Positions 45,436 through 53,140 of a stretch of 64,000 nt of DNA are shown here, piece after piece. Source of the DNA: Ktedonosporobacter rubrisoli (GTDB taxonomy: Bacteria > Chloroflexota > Ktedonobacteria > Ktedonobacterales > Ktedonobacteraceae); assembly GCF_004208415.1 (NCBI RefSeq), contig NZ_CP035758.1:2914001-2978000 (forward strand), in the 5' to 3' direction. The notes below the pieces were generated by a model. That model searched no databases and was not told the origin of the DNA. It worked only from the letters and a program-made list of their open reading frames with translations. Numbering within the stretch: position 1 is the stretch's first letter; each line of letters begins with the position of its first letter. The translations under genes were made by a program, and so were the position numbers.

Positions 45436-45454
45436 TAGGGTAACGTTTACCTAG
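45436..45454. promoter_or_regulatory. LacI operator-like site 2
   Basis: TAGGGTAACGTTTACCTAG has GGTAA and TTACC arms around CGT. It lies just downstream of the predicted promoter of the ABC operon (TTGACA 45492-45497, then about 18 bases to TATCTT 45468-45473, minus strand), so a bound repressor would block it. Confidence 0.75.
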
Positions 45455-45553
45455 ATTTTCTGTAAAAAAGATAACATAGAAAACTCTAGCCTGTCAAGTG
45501 ATAAGATCTAGAGCCTTTAATAGAAGTTTTAGCGGCCTCTAAAGCAATTTTAC

Positions 45554-45583
45554 TTGACAATAGAGGGAAAAACATGGTACGAT
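45554..45583 (+). promoter_or_regulatory. Promoter of the LacI gene
   Basis: TTGACA (45554-45559), an 18-base spacer and TACGAT (45578-45583). The predicted transcript begins near 45590, seven bases before operator-like site 3. Confidence 0.65.
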
Positions 45584-45596
45584 GAAGAAAATAAGC

Positions 45597-45616
45597 TAGG
45601 TTAACGATTACTTTAG
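45597..45616. promoter_or_regulatory. LacI operator-like site 3, autoregulatory
   Basis: TAGGTTAACGATTACTTTAG matches site 2 at most core positions (TAGG-TAACG-TTAC). It sits between the LacI gene promoter and its start codon, suiting self-repression. Confidence 0.7.
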
Positions 45617-45626
45617 TGAAGAGGAT

Positions 45627-46676
45627 ATGCTGTTGGCCCAGAGGCAATCTAAGCGTTTAACTATAACGCAAATCGCGAAAGAGGCTGGAGTCTCAACCAC
45701 GACAGTATCTAAGGTACTCAATCAGCTTCCCGGGGTAGGAGAGCAGACCCGAGCCCGTATTCAGGCAATGATCGAGCAGCACGATTATGTGCAGAATCAT
45801 GCCGCGCGGCATCTGCGTAAAGGGCAGAGCGGTTTGATAGATCTGGTGATTATGCGCCTGGAAGGGGGATATGATATTGGTATCATGAAAGGGGTGCAAG
45901 AGGTATTAGAAGAGAGTGGGCACCGCCTTGTTATATCTACGACCAATGAAGATGAGGATATAGAGCGTCGCTGGTTACGTCGCATCCAGGACCAGGCTAC
46001 CGATGGCGTCTTGCTCTTGCTTCCCTATGAGCGCATTGGTATCGCAGATACGTTGATGGCTCATAATATTCCTGTAATTGCCATTGGAGATCGTAACGAG
46101 CCGACCACAGCCTATCCTACGATTGGCTCGACTATCTGGTTGGGAGGCTATACTGCCACCGAATACCTGATTTCCCTGGGGCATCGCCGCATCGGGATTA
46201 TCACCGGTCCTCTTCATCTGACTACCTCACGAGCACGCCTGGCTGGCTATCGTGAAGCCCTGGAGCGCGCAAATATTCCCGTTGATCCTACGCTTATCTG
46301 TGAAGGTAATTATCTCCTGGGAGATGGAGTCCAACAAACGTTTGCACTTCTTAAGCATCCCGACCCCCCCACAGCAATTTTTGCGGGGAATGATGCACAG
46401 GCAGCAGGAGTCTATCAGGCCTTGTACCAGCACAATATTCGTATCCCCGACTTAATGAGCGTAATTGGCTTCGATGACGTGACATATGCAGCTCAGATGT
46501 CTCCTCCTCTAACGACGATTCATCAGCCACTGGTTGAGATGGGGAAGATGGCGGCAAATTTGTTGCTACGCCTGATTGCGGGACAAACGCTTGAATCAAA
46601 TCATGTTGAGCTCTCAACATCGCTTGTGCTAAGAACATCATGTGCTCCCCCACGCCAGGAGTCGCTTCCTATATAG
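45627..46676 (+). CDS. LacI-family transcriptional regulator
   Basis: A 349-aa repressor. The N-terminal helix-turn-helix and hinge helix read LTITQIAKEAGVSTTTVSKVLNQLPGVGEQTRARI. The periplasmic-binding-like ligand domain shows LIDLVIMRLEGGYDIGIMKGVQEVL, GVLLLLPYERIG and SVIGFDDVTYAAQMSPPLTTIHQP, the last being the family's signature near the C-terminus. It should bind an effector sugar and control the adjacent ABC importer. It is transcribed away from that operon, and operator-like sites lie at both promoters, so autoregulation plus repression of the importer is likely. A GAAGAGG site precedes the ATG. The effector is unknown. Confidence 0.95.
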   Translation: MLLAQRQSKRLTITQIAKEAGVSTTTVSKVLNQLPGVGEQTRARIQAMIEQHDYVQNHAARHLRKGQSGLIDLVIMRLEGGYDIGIMKGVQEVLEESGHRLVISTTNEDEDIERRWLRRIQDQATDGVLLLLPYERIGIADTLMAHNIPVIAIGDRNEPTTAYPTIGSTIWLGGYTATEYLISLGHRRIGIITGPLHLTTSRARLAGYREALERANIPVDPTLICEGNYLLGDGVQQTFALLKHPDPPTAIFAGNDAQAAGVYQALYQHNIRIPDLMSVIGFDDVTYAAQMSPPLTTIHQPLVEMGKMAANLLLRLIAGQTLESNHVELSTSLVLRTSCAPPRQESLPI

Positions 46677-46701
46677 TTCTCGCACTAAATGCGCTAGGAG
46701 T

Positions 46702-46728
46702 CGCCAGGTCGCAAGACGCGGCCTGACG
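46702..46728. terminator. Hairpin between convergent LacI and NadE genes
   Basis: CGCCAGGTCGC (46702-46712) pairs with GCGGCCTGACG (46718-46728), with one mismatch and one G-T pair. It could serve both convergent transcripts; no T-run is seen. Confidence 0.5.
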
Positions 46729-46749
46729 AGAGGTTACTGAGCTGTTGGG

Positions 46750-47580
46750 CTATTCTTTCCACCATGTATCGAAAGGAGTAACCGGCTCGTGCCGTTTATG
46801 CTCAGTACGCTGGTAGCGGTGCTCAATATTTTGGGCAACCTCAGATGGAACTTCCTTGCCTGAAAGATAGGCATCTATCATTTCATAGCTTGTACCCAGC
46901 TCGTCCTCATCAAGCCGCCCCGGATTCTGATCAAGAAGATCGGCTGTAGGCAGCTTTGTATAAATCTGTTCTGGCGCGCCAAGATGTTGCAGAAGCAAGC
47001 GGCCTTGCTGCTTATTCAGCCCAGTGAGCGGAGTTAGATCTACTCCTCCATCGCCATATTTTGTGAAGAAGCCTACTACCGCTTCTGCCGCATGGTCGGT
47101 GCCTACAACCAGAACATTAAACTGATGGGCAATGCGGTACTGAACAGTCATACGTTCCTGGGCTTTTTGATTCCCTTTATTATAGTCGGTCATCTTCAAG
47201 CCAGTGCCCTGCTCAAAGGCGGCAACCGCTCCGTCTACTGCTGGCTGAACATTGATAATATAGCTTCTATCAGGGCGAATGAACTGGAGTGCACGCTGAG
47301 CATCCTCTTCATCTTTCTGGGCCCCGTAAGGGAGGCGAAGGGCAATAAATTGATACTCTTTTCCTGTTTGCTGACGTAGTTCCTCTACCGCGATCTGGCA
47401 CAAGCGCCCGGCAAGACTTGAGTCTTGTCCCCCTGAAATACCTAGCACAAAACCGTTCATCCCTGCATTGAGCGCATACTCTTTCAGGAAATTTACGCGA
47501 AAGCGTACCTCTTCTGCGGGATCTATTGCATCTTTTGCATGCAGCGCTTCAATGATTTGTTTTTGTTTCTGGCCTGTCAT
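46750..47580 (-). CDS. nadE: NH3-dependent NAD+ synthetase
   Basis: A 276-aa enzyme, the size of stand-alone ammonia-using NadE. It amidates nicotinic acid adenine dinucleotide to NAD+ in the cytoplasm, with ATP. The PP-loop motif FVLGISGGQDSSLAGRL gives the ATP site near residue 47. GTDHAAEAVVGFFTKYGDGGVDLTPLTGLNK and TADLLDQNPGRLDEDELG are further conserved blocks. No glutaminase domain is present. The minus-strand frame opens at 47940, but the ATG at 47580 has an AGGAGGAAAGGG site and matches the family start. A TATAAT box (47630-47635) and a small palindrome lie upstream. Confidence 0.95.
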   Translation of the reverse strand: MTGQKQKQIIEALHAKDAIDPAEEVRFRVNFLKEYALNAGMNGFVLGISGGQDSSLAGRLCQIAVEELRQQTGKEYQFIALRLPYGAQKDEEDAQRALQFIRPDRSYIINVQPAVDGAVAAFEQGTGLKMTDYNKGNQKAQERMTVQYRIAHQFNVLVVGTDHAAEAVVGFFTKYGDGGVDLTPLTGLNKQQGRLLLQHLGAPEQIYTKLPTADLLDQNPGRLDEDELGTSYEMIDAYLSGKEVPSEVAQNIEHRYQRTEHKRHEPVTPFDTWWKE

Positions 47581-47609
47581 AAGAAAAGCCCTTTCCTCCT
47601 GCTGTAAAT

Positions 47610-47635
47610 AGTTGTAGACAACTCTCTTCATTATA
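47610..47635 (-). promoter_or_regulatory. -10 box and small palindrome before nadE
   Basis: On the minus strand TATAAT (47630-47635) is followed by AGTTGT-N2-ACAACT (47610-47623). The palindrome would overlap the start of transcription and could bind an NAD-linked repressor; the -35 box is weak. Confidence 0.45.
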
Positions 47636-48253
47636 TACGTAGTTGGCGTGTTATAACAGCAGTTGCAATGTATTGTAGATGGCATAAACACGTTTCTGTC
47701 GCAAATTTGGACAAAGCTCGTTGTTAGGAGACCGGCATCTTTGGAAACTTCTTTACTGGAGGTTGCAGAGATAAAGGCGTCTGATATTTTTGCTGCCGAT
47801 ATTGCTGCAGACGAGAGAGATGTGCTATAGTATCTAATATCTTCTATAATTATACGCTCAGTTCGGCTAACTGCTCTGACTAAGAGAAAATGTGGAATAG
47901 AGCATGGGGATTCTTCTCTCTCCTCTCTATGATCCGGCAAAAGTAGCTGAAATGGGCTAGAGGCGAATAGCAGCTCGTTGCCGGAGAACGCAGTGAAAGT
48001 CTATACCGAACTGATCTAGAGCTTCGCTTGTCAAAATTGTTGCTTGCCCGTTGAGCAAAACGTCTTTTCCACCTGTGCTGCATACTTTTGCACACCGGTT
48101 AGATGTTATGTGCTCATTTTCCCTCGGGGACCTCCTCTTCCTTCTGTTAGCCTGTGTACAGTGTGAAGGCGTCGTAGATTATCCATTCTTGCAGATCTTG
48201 TGTATGGTATCCAGGTCTGCAGTGATGGCGTCAGGAAGAAGGAATGAGAAAAA
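47636..48253. other. Intergenic region upstream of nadE and the caspase-like gene
   Basis: About 620 bases between divergent genes. The 5' extension of the nadE frame and other frames here have no ribosome sites or family signals. No RNA gene is seen. Confidence 0.45.
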
Positions 48254-48994
48254 ATGTCTAAATGGATGTCGATTCCCGAAGAATTTCTGGCAGAGCTTGA
48301 AAGCTTGCAGACAAACGAGAAATCCACCTTATCGCCAGCATTTAAGGAATTCCTGCAGAGGGCCGCGCAGCGACGAACCGTGCAGGAAGCAGCTCGCAAG
48401 GCATCAAGCGAAGCTAGTTATTGGCAAACCCTCAGGCCATCTATGATCAGGGAGTTTGCTAAAGGGGCTTCTTACTGGACCAGTGTTGATCTTCTGGATG
48501 GGGATCTATGGGGAGGAACAATTCGTGTAGCCCTGGAAGGCTTTGGCATCAAAGTTAACCGTTTTCCCGTTGGGCGTGCTCAGCATGCAATTAATGTGCT
48601 GAGCGGAGAAGAGGCAACTGCACCCTATGTTCTTCTTGCCATGCATGGAGATTACGATCAACTGCTTTTGCCGGCTTTAGCTCCAGAAATTGAGGCGACG
48701 GAGCGCTTCCATGGCGCTCTAACTCCGCAGGATCTTCACTCCTTCGTTGATCTTCCCGGACGAATTGTGATCAGCCTGGGCTGCGAAACCGGAACCCCTA
48801 ACCTGGCTCGTGCCTTTCTCGATCATGGATGCATTGCTTATATCGGTCCTGAAGGGGCACCCTTTGGTTACGCAAGTATGTTTGTCCCGATATTCTTATT
48901 CTACGAATTGACCGAAGGCCGCTCGCTGGCGGAAGCTGTCGAAAGGCTGCGTAAGCATGACCAGGAGTTGGCGATGTGGCGCATCTTTAAGTAA
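48254..48994 (+). CDS. Hypothetical protein with caspase/CHAT-like His-Cys pattern
   Basis: A 246-aa protein without a name. After a helical N-terminal 60 residues (PEEFLAELESLQTNEKSTL), an alpha/beta part follows. A hydrophobic strand ends in His131-Gly (YVLLAMHGDYD), and a second strand ends in Cys177 (GRIVISLGCETGTPNLARAFLDHG). This His-Gly then Cys order, about 46 residues apart, is what clan CD peptidases (caspases, CHAT domains) show. CIAYIGPEGAPFGYASMFVPIFLFYELTEGRSLAEAVERL follows and resembles the CHAT tail. If active, it would be a cytoplasmic cysteine protease, perhaps in stress or defence. No partner gene is next to it. It could also be a non-peptidase relative. Confidence 0.6.
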   Translation: MSKWMSIPEEFLAELESLQTNEKSTLSPAFKEFLQRAAQRRTVQEAARKASSEASYWQTLRPSMIREFAKGASYWTSVDLLDGDLWGGTIRVALEGFGIKVNRFPVGRAQHAINVLSGEEATAPYVLLAMHGDYDQLLLPALAPEIEATERFHGALTPQDLHSFVDLPGRIVISLGCETGTPNLARAFLDHGCIAYIGPEGAPFGYASMFVPIFLFYELTEGRSLAEAVERLRKHDQELAMWRIFK

Positions 48995-49137
48995 CAGTTG
49001 CCCATGAGAGGCAGCCAAACTTCTTATAGCCATCGTGTATTCAGCTGGAATTGTTGGGGCAATCCATGACAATATGAGGCAAGAGATTGTCGCCATTAGG
49101 TGTTCTCTCACATGTAAGTGTTGCCTTTGCCTCAGGG

Positions 49138-49164
49138 GGCGGGAAGTTCTCAAAACTTCCCGCC
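49138..49164. terminator. Strong GC-rich hairpin
   Basis: GGCGGGAAGTT (49138-49148) pairs exactly with AACTTCCCGCC (49154-49164) over a CTCAA loop. It lies between the convergent caspase-like and SDR genes and is a good candidate for a two-way terminator. Confidence 0.7.
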
Positions 49165-49215
49165 GTATATCTCTTTCGGGCAGATCAATACTTTACATTT
49201 TTCATGTATGCTAGA

Positions 49216-50130
49216 CTAGCGTATGACATCATGGCGATAGGAACCGTGTTCTATCTCGTGAAGCACAGAAGCCTCTTTGGGCTTCCAGCCCAAAAGCTGA
49301 CGACTCTTGAATCCTCTTACGCGACTATTAGAGCCAAGGGCAAAAACTGCTGGCTCCGTTCCCCATTCCTGAATAGCTTCTTCAAGGGACCAGCTCGCTG
49401 TCTTTCCTGATAGTCCAGGTAAATGACTGAGAGCATTTGCAAGAGCTTTCATCGTAACCTCACCATTTTCGGCATAGAAGAAAGAGCCAACTGGAGCTTT
49501 CTCCAATGCGAGCAAGTAAAGTCTTGTAACATCATCAATATGGACTGTAGACCAGGTATTTAAACCTCGCCCAATGTAACTGACGATTCCACTCTTCCTG
49601 GCTTGATTGAGGAGTAGAGGGATCTGGATACTCTCGGAGTGGATACCTCGGCCGCGCCCATAAATGAGGCTCAGGCACAGAACAACTGAATGCACACACT
49701 TTTGTGCCGCATCAAGCACCATTCGATCAATAGCGATACGGCCTGCTTTCTCTGGAACAGGATGCATGACACTATCTTCGCTAAATATCTGGTTTCCTGG
49801 CTCGCCTGCAGCTTTATCTCCCACAATGCTGGAACCGCTGGTCTGGATAAATAGCTTTCCAGACCCTTCAAGTGCAGGTAGTAGTGCCTCCACCGCGCTA
49901 GCGTTATCAGAGTCGGCAGCATTGATTACGGCGTCAACCTGCTTAGCAGCAGTGGCCAGCAGGTCCTTGTCTTCAAGATTCCCTAAAAGGGGCTCGATTC
50001 CGCGCTCTTGTAATTGCTCTGCGCGTTCCGGTGAGCGCGTGAGCCCAATGATGTGGTGACCTCTGGCTACAAGTTTCTCGGCCACCGAACCTCCAATATA
50101 GCCGGTGGCTCCTGTTAAGAATATCTTCAT
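49216..50130 (-). CDS. NAD(P)-dependent epimerase/dehydratase-like SDR protein
   Basis: A 304-aa extended or atypical SDR. The dinucleotide-binding motif is FLTGATGYIGGSVAEKL at residues 3-19. VDAVINAADSDN and FIQTSGSSIVGD follow; the usual YxxxK pair is not clear, and the SGSS segment gives only the serine, as in atypical members that act on nucleotide-linked or isoflavone-like substrates. It should be a cytoplasmic oxidoreductase or NAD-binding regulator. An AGAGGAAA ribosome site precedes the ATG. It lies divergent from an HxlR regulator with a shared upstream region, so the regulator probably controls it. Confidence 0.88.
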   Translation of the reverse strand: MKIFLTGATGYIGGSVAEKLVARGHHIIGLTRSPERAEQLQERGIEPLLGNLEDKDLLATAAKQVDAVINAADSDNASAVEALLPALEGSGKLFIQTSGSSIVGDKAAGEPGNQIFSEDSVMHPVPEKAGRIAIDRMVLDAAQKCVHSVVLCLSLIYGRGRGIHSESIQIPLLLNQARKSGIVSYIGRGLNTWSTVHIDDVTRLYLLALEKAPVGSFFYAENGEVTMKALANALSHLPGLSGKTASWSLEEAIQEWGTEPAVFALGSNSRVRGFKSRQLLGWKPKEASVLHEIEHGSYRHDVIR

Positions 50131-50288
50131 ATATTTCCTCTTTCACCCGTAACTATTAACTGTAGGAAGCTGACTACATCTCAGTTGGGAGCATAAACAG
50201 GCATATCTCACCCTCGACCTTTCGGCCTCCAATTCGCTGCGCATAATTGATACGAGGAACTGTACCATGAATACTTTACTAATAGAAG

Positions 50289-50322
50289 TACTGATAAAAA
50301 AGTGGTATACTGACAAAAAAGT
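50289..50322. promoter_or_regulatory. Tandem direct repeat, candidate HxlR operator
   Basis: TACTGATAAAAAAGT (50289-50303) is repeated as TACTGACAAAAAAGT (50308-50322), a 19-base period with one change. A TACTT/AAGTA inverted pair (50272-50290) lies beside it. It is in the SDR/HxlR promoter region. Confidence 0.6.
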
Positions 50323-50363
50323 AAATATTGGTGAAACTATACTTGACGTTAAGGACTGAGCAT

Positions 50364-50771
50364 ATGGGAGAGAACTCTTCGTTAGAACGCACCGAGTCCG
50401 GAGATCTGACGCCTTTGTACGGAACATATCGGGGCTTGGATTTAGTGTCTGATAAATGGACAGTACGTGTGGTCTATGAGCTTCGGCCGGGAGGTCGGCG
50501 CTTAAGTGATTTGCAGCGCGCCGTTAAGGGGATCTCGCAAAGGATGTTGATCCACACATTGAGAAACCTTGAACGCAATGGTCTGGTTAAGCGCACTGTC
50601 TATCCTGTTGTTCCGCCAAAGGTGGAGTATTATCTCACCCCGCTTGGTAAGACCCTGATGAATCCTCTCCTGTCGCTCTGCGCCTGGACCAATGAACATA
50701 TCGAGGAGATGGAAAAGGCCCGTGAGCAATATGACAAAGAAACTGAGGAAGTGTCGATAAATGGGGAATAG
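50364..50771 (+). CDS. HxlR-family transcriptional regulator
   Basis: A 135-aa winged-helix regulator of the HxlR (DUF24) family. The marks are LVSDKWTVRVVYELRPGGRRLSDLQRAVKGISQRMLIHTLRNLERNGLVKRTVYPVVPPKVEYYLTPLGKTL, the classic helix-turn-helix and wing. It should bind DNA as a dimer and respond to aldehydes or redox-active compounds, as in some relatives. The frame opens at 50328; the ATG at 50364 has an AAGGA site and the family's short N-terminus. It is divergent from the SDR gene, the probable target. The following gene is a GNAT remnant. Confidence 0.93.
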   Translation: MGENSSLERTESGDLTPLYGTYRGLDLVSDKWTVRVVYELRPGGRRLSDLQRAVKGISQRMLIHTLRNLERNGLVKRTVYPVVPPKVEYYLTPLGKTLMNPLLSLCAWTNEHIEEMEKAREQYDKETEEVSINGE

Positions 50772-50823
50772 CCGCTAGATCTCGTGCCCTGATATGAGGA
50801 GGATGCACGCGATTCCCCAGTAG

Positions 50824-51075
50824 CTTGAAGTCAGCATCATCTGGCTTGATGAGCCCCTTCGCCGACATGGTTTTGGTCGGCAGTTAATGGAGGAAGCAGA
50901 GCGCGAAGCACGTCAGCGCGGTTGTCATTACGCTCGCGTTGCTACCTCAGACTTTCAAGCCCCCGCATTTTATCAAAAGTTGGGATATAGCCTCTATGGA
51001 ACGCTCGAAAATTGCCCGCCAGGCGAAACCGTCTTTTACCTGTGGAAAAATCTTGATCAGCACGACCCTGATTGA
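50824..51075 (+). pseudogene. GNAT acetyltransferase remnant, N-terminal half missing
   Basis: The frame opens right after a stop at 50821 and reads IIWLDEPLRRHGFGRQLMEE, the acetyl-CoA loop (motif A), then CHYARVATSDFQAPAFYQKLGY, motif B, and ends at 51075. At 83 residues it is about half a normal GNAT, and the first two strands and helices are gone. The only start is the ATG at 50887, inside motif A. A short string MHAIPQ lies before the stop in frame. It looks like a degraded copy; I do not expect activity. Confidence 0.7.
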
Positions 51076-51277
51076 GCGTTTTTAGGAACTGGTCAGAAGA
51101 GATCTCTCGTTTTTTTGCGCACAAGGGGCACGTTGCTCTGCTTTTCCCTCCCTGCTCCGATATCAATCAACTTCGGTTGAAGAGCGATCAAGCGGGGGAT
51201 GCAGGAGGGGTTCCACATGGAACCTCTTTTCAATGGATGTGCTATGGCTTTGTTGACCTCTTGAAAGAGAATGGAGA

Positions 51278-52768
51278 TCAAGGCAGAAGCAGGCCCCAGT
51301 AGAGTGCCCACAGCACAAACAGGGCGCCGCCAACCAGTAAGAGACCCAGCCGAAGCCGCTCGCTGCCATTCATCTTTTCCCTCGCTTGATGCCAAACTAC
51401 TGCTGTCCAGACAAGCGCACCGACAACGACGAGAGAGGCCGCTTGCAGCAGCAACCACGGGAGCGGCCTCCCGGCGAGAACTGGACCAACTGGCGCCACG
51501 TTGGTATTTTCCGAAGAGATCATCAGGGAGATCAAGTACGGGAAGAAGCTGAGGATCACCACTGTGCCAGCACTAGCGAGCAGCCGTGCCGGCGAACCTG
51601 CAACAGCTTTCTGGGAACTGCCACGCAGCCGTCGCACCAGAGCTACCAGTGGATAGGTAGCAAACGCTATGATGAGCACAGCGACCACAGCGCATTGGAG
51701 CCAAAGCGATTCCCACCACATCAGCGGAGGCACTGCGACACTCTGCCACGCCTGCGGCGGCGGAGCGGGAGCGTCGGCAGTGGGCAACTGGCCGCTCGTT
51801 ACTGCGTGGACGAAGGCTCCGACGAGCTGGGCATAGCCACTTGCCAATGCTGGCAGAGGAGACACCCCACCATCCCGGCTCACGTGTATGGAGTGACTGG
51901 CGTTCTTGAAGAAGCGGAATGCGTAGTGCGTGTTCCCGCCTTGCTGGAGGGCGTGAGCGAAGAGTGGGGGGTTCTCTCCTGGGGCAGTAGACCGATCATC
52001 GCTGCCCCAGATACCCAGCAGAGGTTGCCGCAGAGACGAGAGGGCGGCTATGGGATCATAGTAGGCCTCTGAAAAGAGCGCAGCCGCCGCCACCAGGCGA
52101 AACATAGTAGGTTCGGTGTGGTCAAGCAGTGATCCAGACACGCCTGCATGATGCAAGGTGTCGCCCACCGACCAGGTTTCCTGTTGGAGCGGGATCATCG
52201 CGTTGGCGCCCACCACGATGACGAAGGCGATGTTGGCAGAACGGGACGCCGCCAGTGGAGCGACCCAGCCTCCCTCGCTCAATCCCCAGATACCCACCTT
52301 CTGCGGGTTTACCCCCTGATGGGCACGCAGGGCCTGCACGGCAGCAAGAGCATCATCGGCCAGTTGGGAGTAGTTCCGTTGATTGATGGAGTAGCCCACC
52401 GAGCGCTTATCGTAGATCAGGATGGAGAGGCCCTGCTGGGCGAAGGCTATCGCCTCTGGCAGCCGCTCGGTGCGCAATCCTAGACCAGAGCCGGTCACCA
52501 GCACAATACCAGGTCTGCCCATCGGGGCATGGACCGGCTCGACAATTGACCCGTGCAGTGTGAGTCCGCCGCTGCCCTGGAAGCGAACCTCCACTGAGGT
52601 CAGATCAGGAGGAAGCTTAAGGACGGGAGATGCCGCAGCCTGCACGGAGGCGGCAGGTAAGCATGCCAGACTCAAGGAAAGACAAGCTATGAGCAGAACT
52701 AGAGAGGCCAGGAGTAGGTGTGCAGGGTGCGCCAATCCCCTGCGAGAAGAATGGAGCTTCATAGACAA
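51278..52768 (-). CDS. Membrane-anchored alpha/beta hydrolase with C-terminal TM region
   Basis: A 496-aa protein. The N-terminal hydrophobic stretch LLLASLVLLIACLSLSLACL acts as signal peptide or anchor. The hydrolase part has VRFQGSGGLTLHGSIV, the oxyanion strand PGIVLVTGSGLG, and the nucleophile elbow GLSEGG with the catalytic serine; LGIWGSDDRSTAPGENP holds the acid and KNASHSIHV the histidine. From about residue 360 four hydrophobic helices follow. So it is an extracytoplasmic esterase or peptidase-like dienelactone-type hydrolase tied to the membrane. G+C looks higher here than in neighbours. The region upstream has repeated TTGACATAC motifs. Confidence 0.85.
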   Translation of the reverse strand: MSMKLHSSRRGLAHPAHLLLASLVLLIACLSLSLACLPAASVQAAASPVLKLPPDLTSVEVRFQGSGGLTLHGSIVEPVHAPMGRPGIVLVTGSGLGLRTERLPEAIAFAQQGLSILIYDKRSVGYSINQRNYSQLADDALAAVQALRAHQGVNPQKVGIWGLSEGGWVAPLAASRSANIAFVIVVGANAMIPLQQETWSVGDTLHHAGVSGSLLDHTEPTMFRLVAAAALFSEAYYDPIAALSSLRQPLLGIWGSDDRSTAPGENPPLFAHALQQGGNTHYAFRFFKNASHSIHVSRDGGVSPLPALASGYAQLVGAFVHAVTSGQLPTADAPAPPPQAWQSVAVPPLMWWESLWLQCAVVAVLIIAFATYPLVALVRRLRGSSQKAVAGSPARLLASAGTVVILSFFPYLISLMISSENTNVAPVGPVLAGRPLPWLLLQAASLVVVGALVWTAVVWHQAREKMNGSERLRLGLLLVGGALFVLWALYWGLLLP

Positions 52769-53140
52769 AAATCCTTTTTCAGAATAGTATTTCTATAGAG
52801 AAGCAATAATTTTTAATCTGCTAGAAGGTTAATTCCTCATTATTGCTACAGTATGTCAAAAGTGTCACAAAAGTGTACCCATCCGCCAACCAAAGCAATC
52901 TTGCCAACAGTGGCGCAGCCTTGCGCTCTCCAGCCCATCCCCTGATCTGGTTCCTTCATAATCGACAGTTTTCTGACATACCTCCTGGCCGGTTGACATA
53001 TAGCTCCGCACATACGCTTGACCGTATCAAAACGTATGTCAAATGAAAAGCTGGTAAGGTTGCAATGCTCATTAGCTTGTGCCATACCAGCTTTTCGCAT
53101 CTTCCTGTCTCCGGGATCGCTATTGCCAGCCTCTCATCAG
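52769..53140. other. Intergenic region with repeated TTGACATAC-like motifs
   Basis: 372 bases between the hydrolase and LLM genes, both on the minus strand. GTATGTCAAA occurs at 52851-52860 and 53034-53043, and TGACATAC at 52974-52981 and TTGACATA at 52993-53000, so the motif appears in both directions. No gene is seen. Confidence 0.55.

Larger units (their letters stand above)
45256..45626. other. Divergent regulatory region between ABC operon and LacI gene
   Basis: 371 bases holding two predicted promoters facing away from each other and three operator-like sites (45351-45362, 45436-45454, 45597-45616), each listed separately. No gene is seen inside. Confidence 0.8.

Noticed and set aside
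47581..47940. N-terminal extension of the nadE frame
   Set aside because: The extension is Ser/Ile-rich without family match; the ATG at 47580 has a strong ribosome site.
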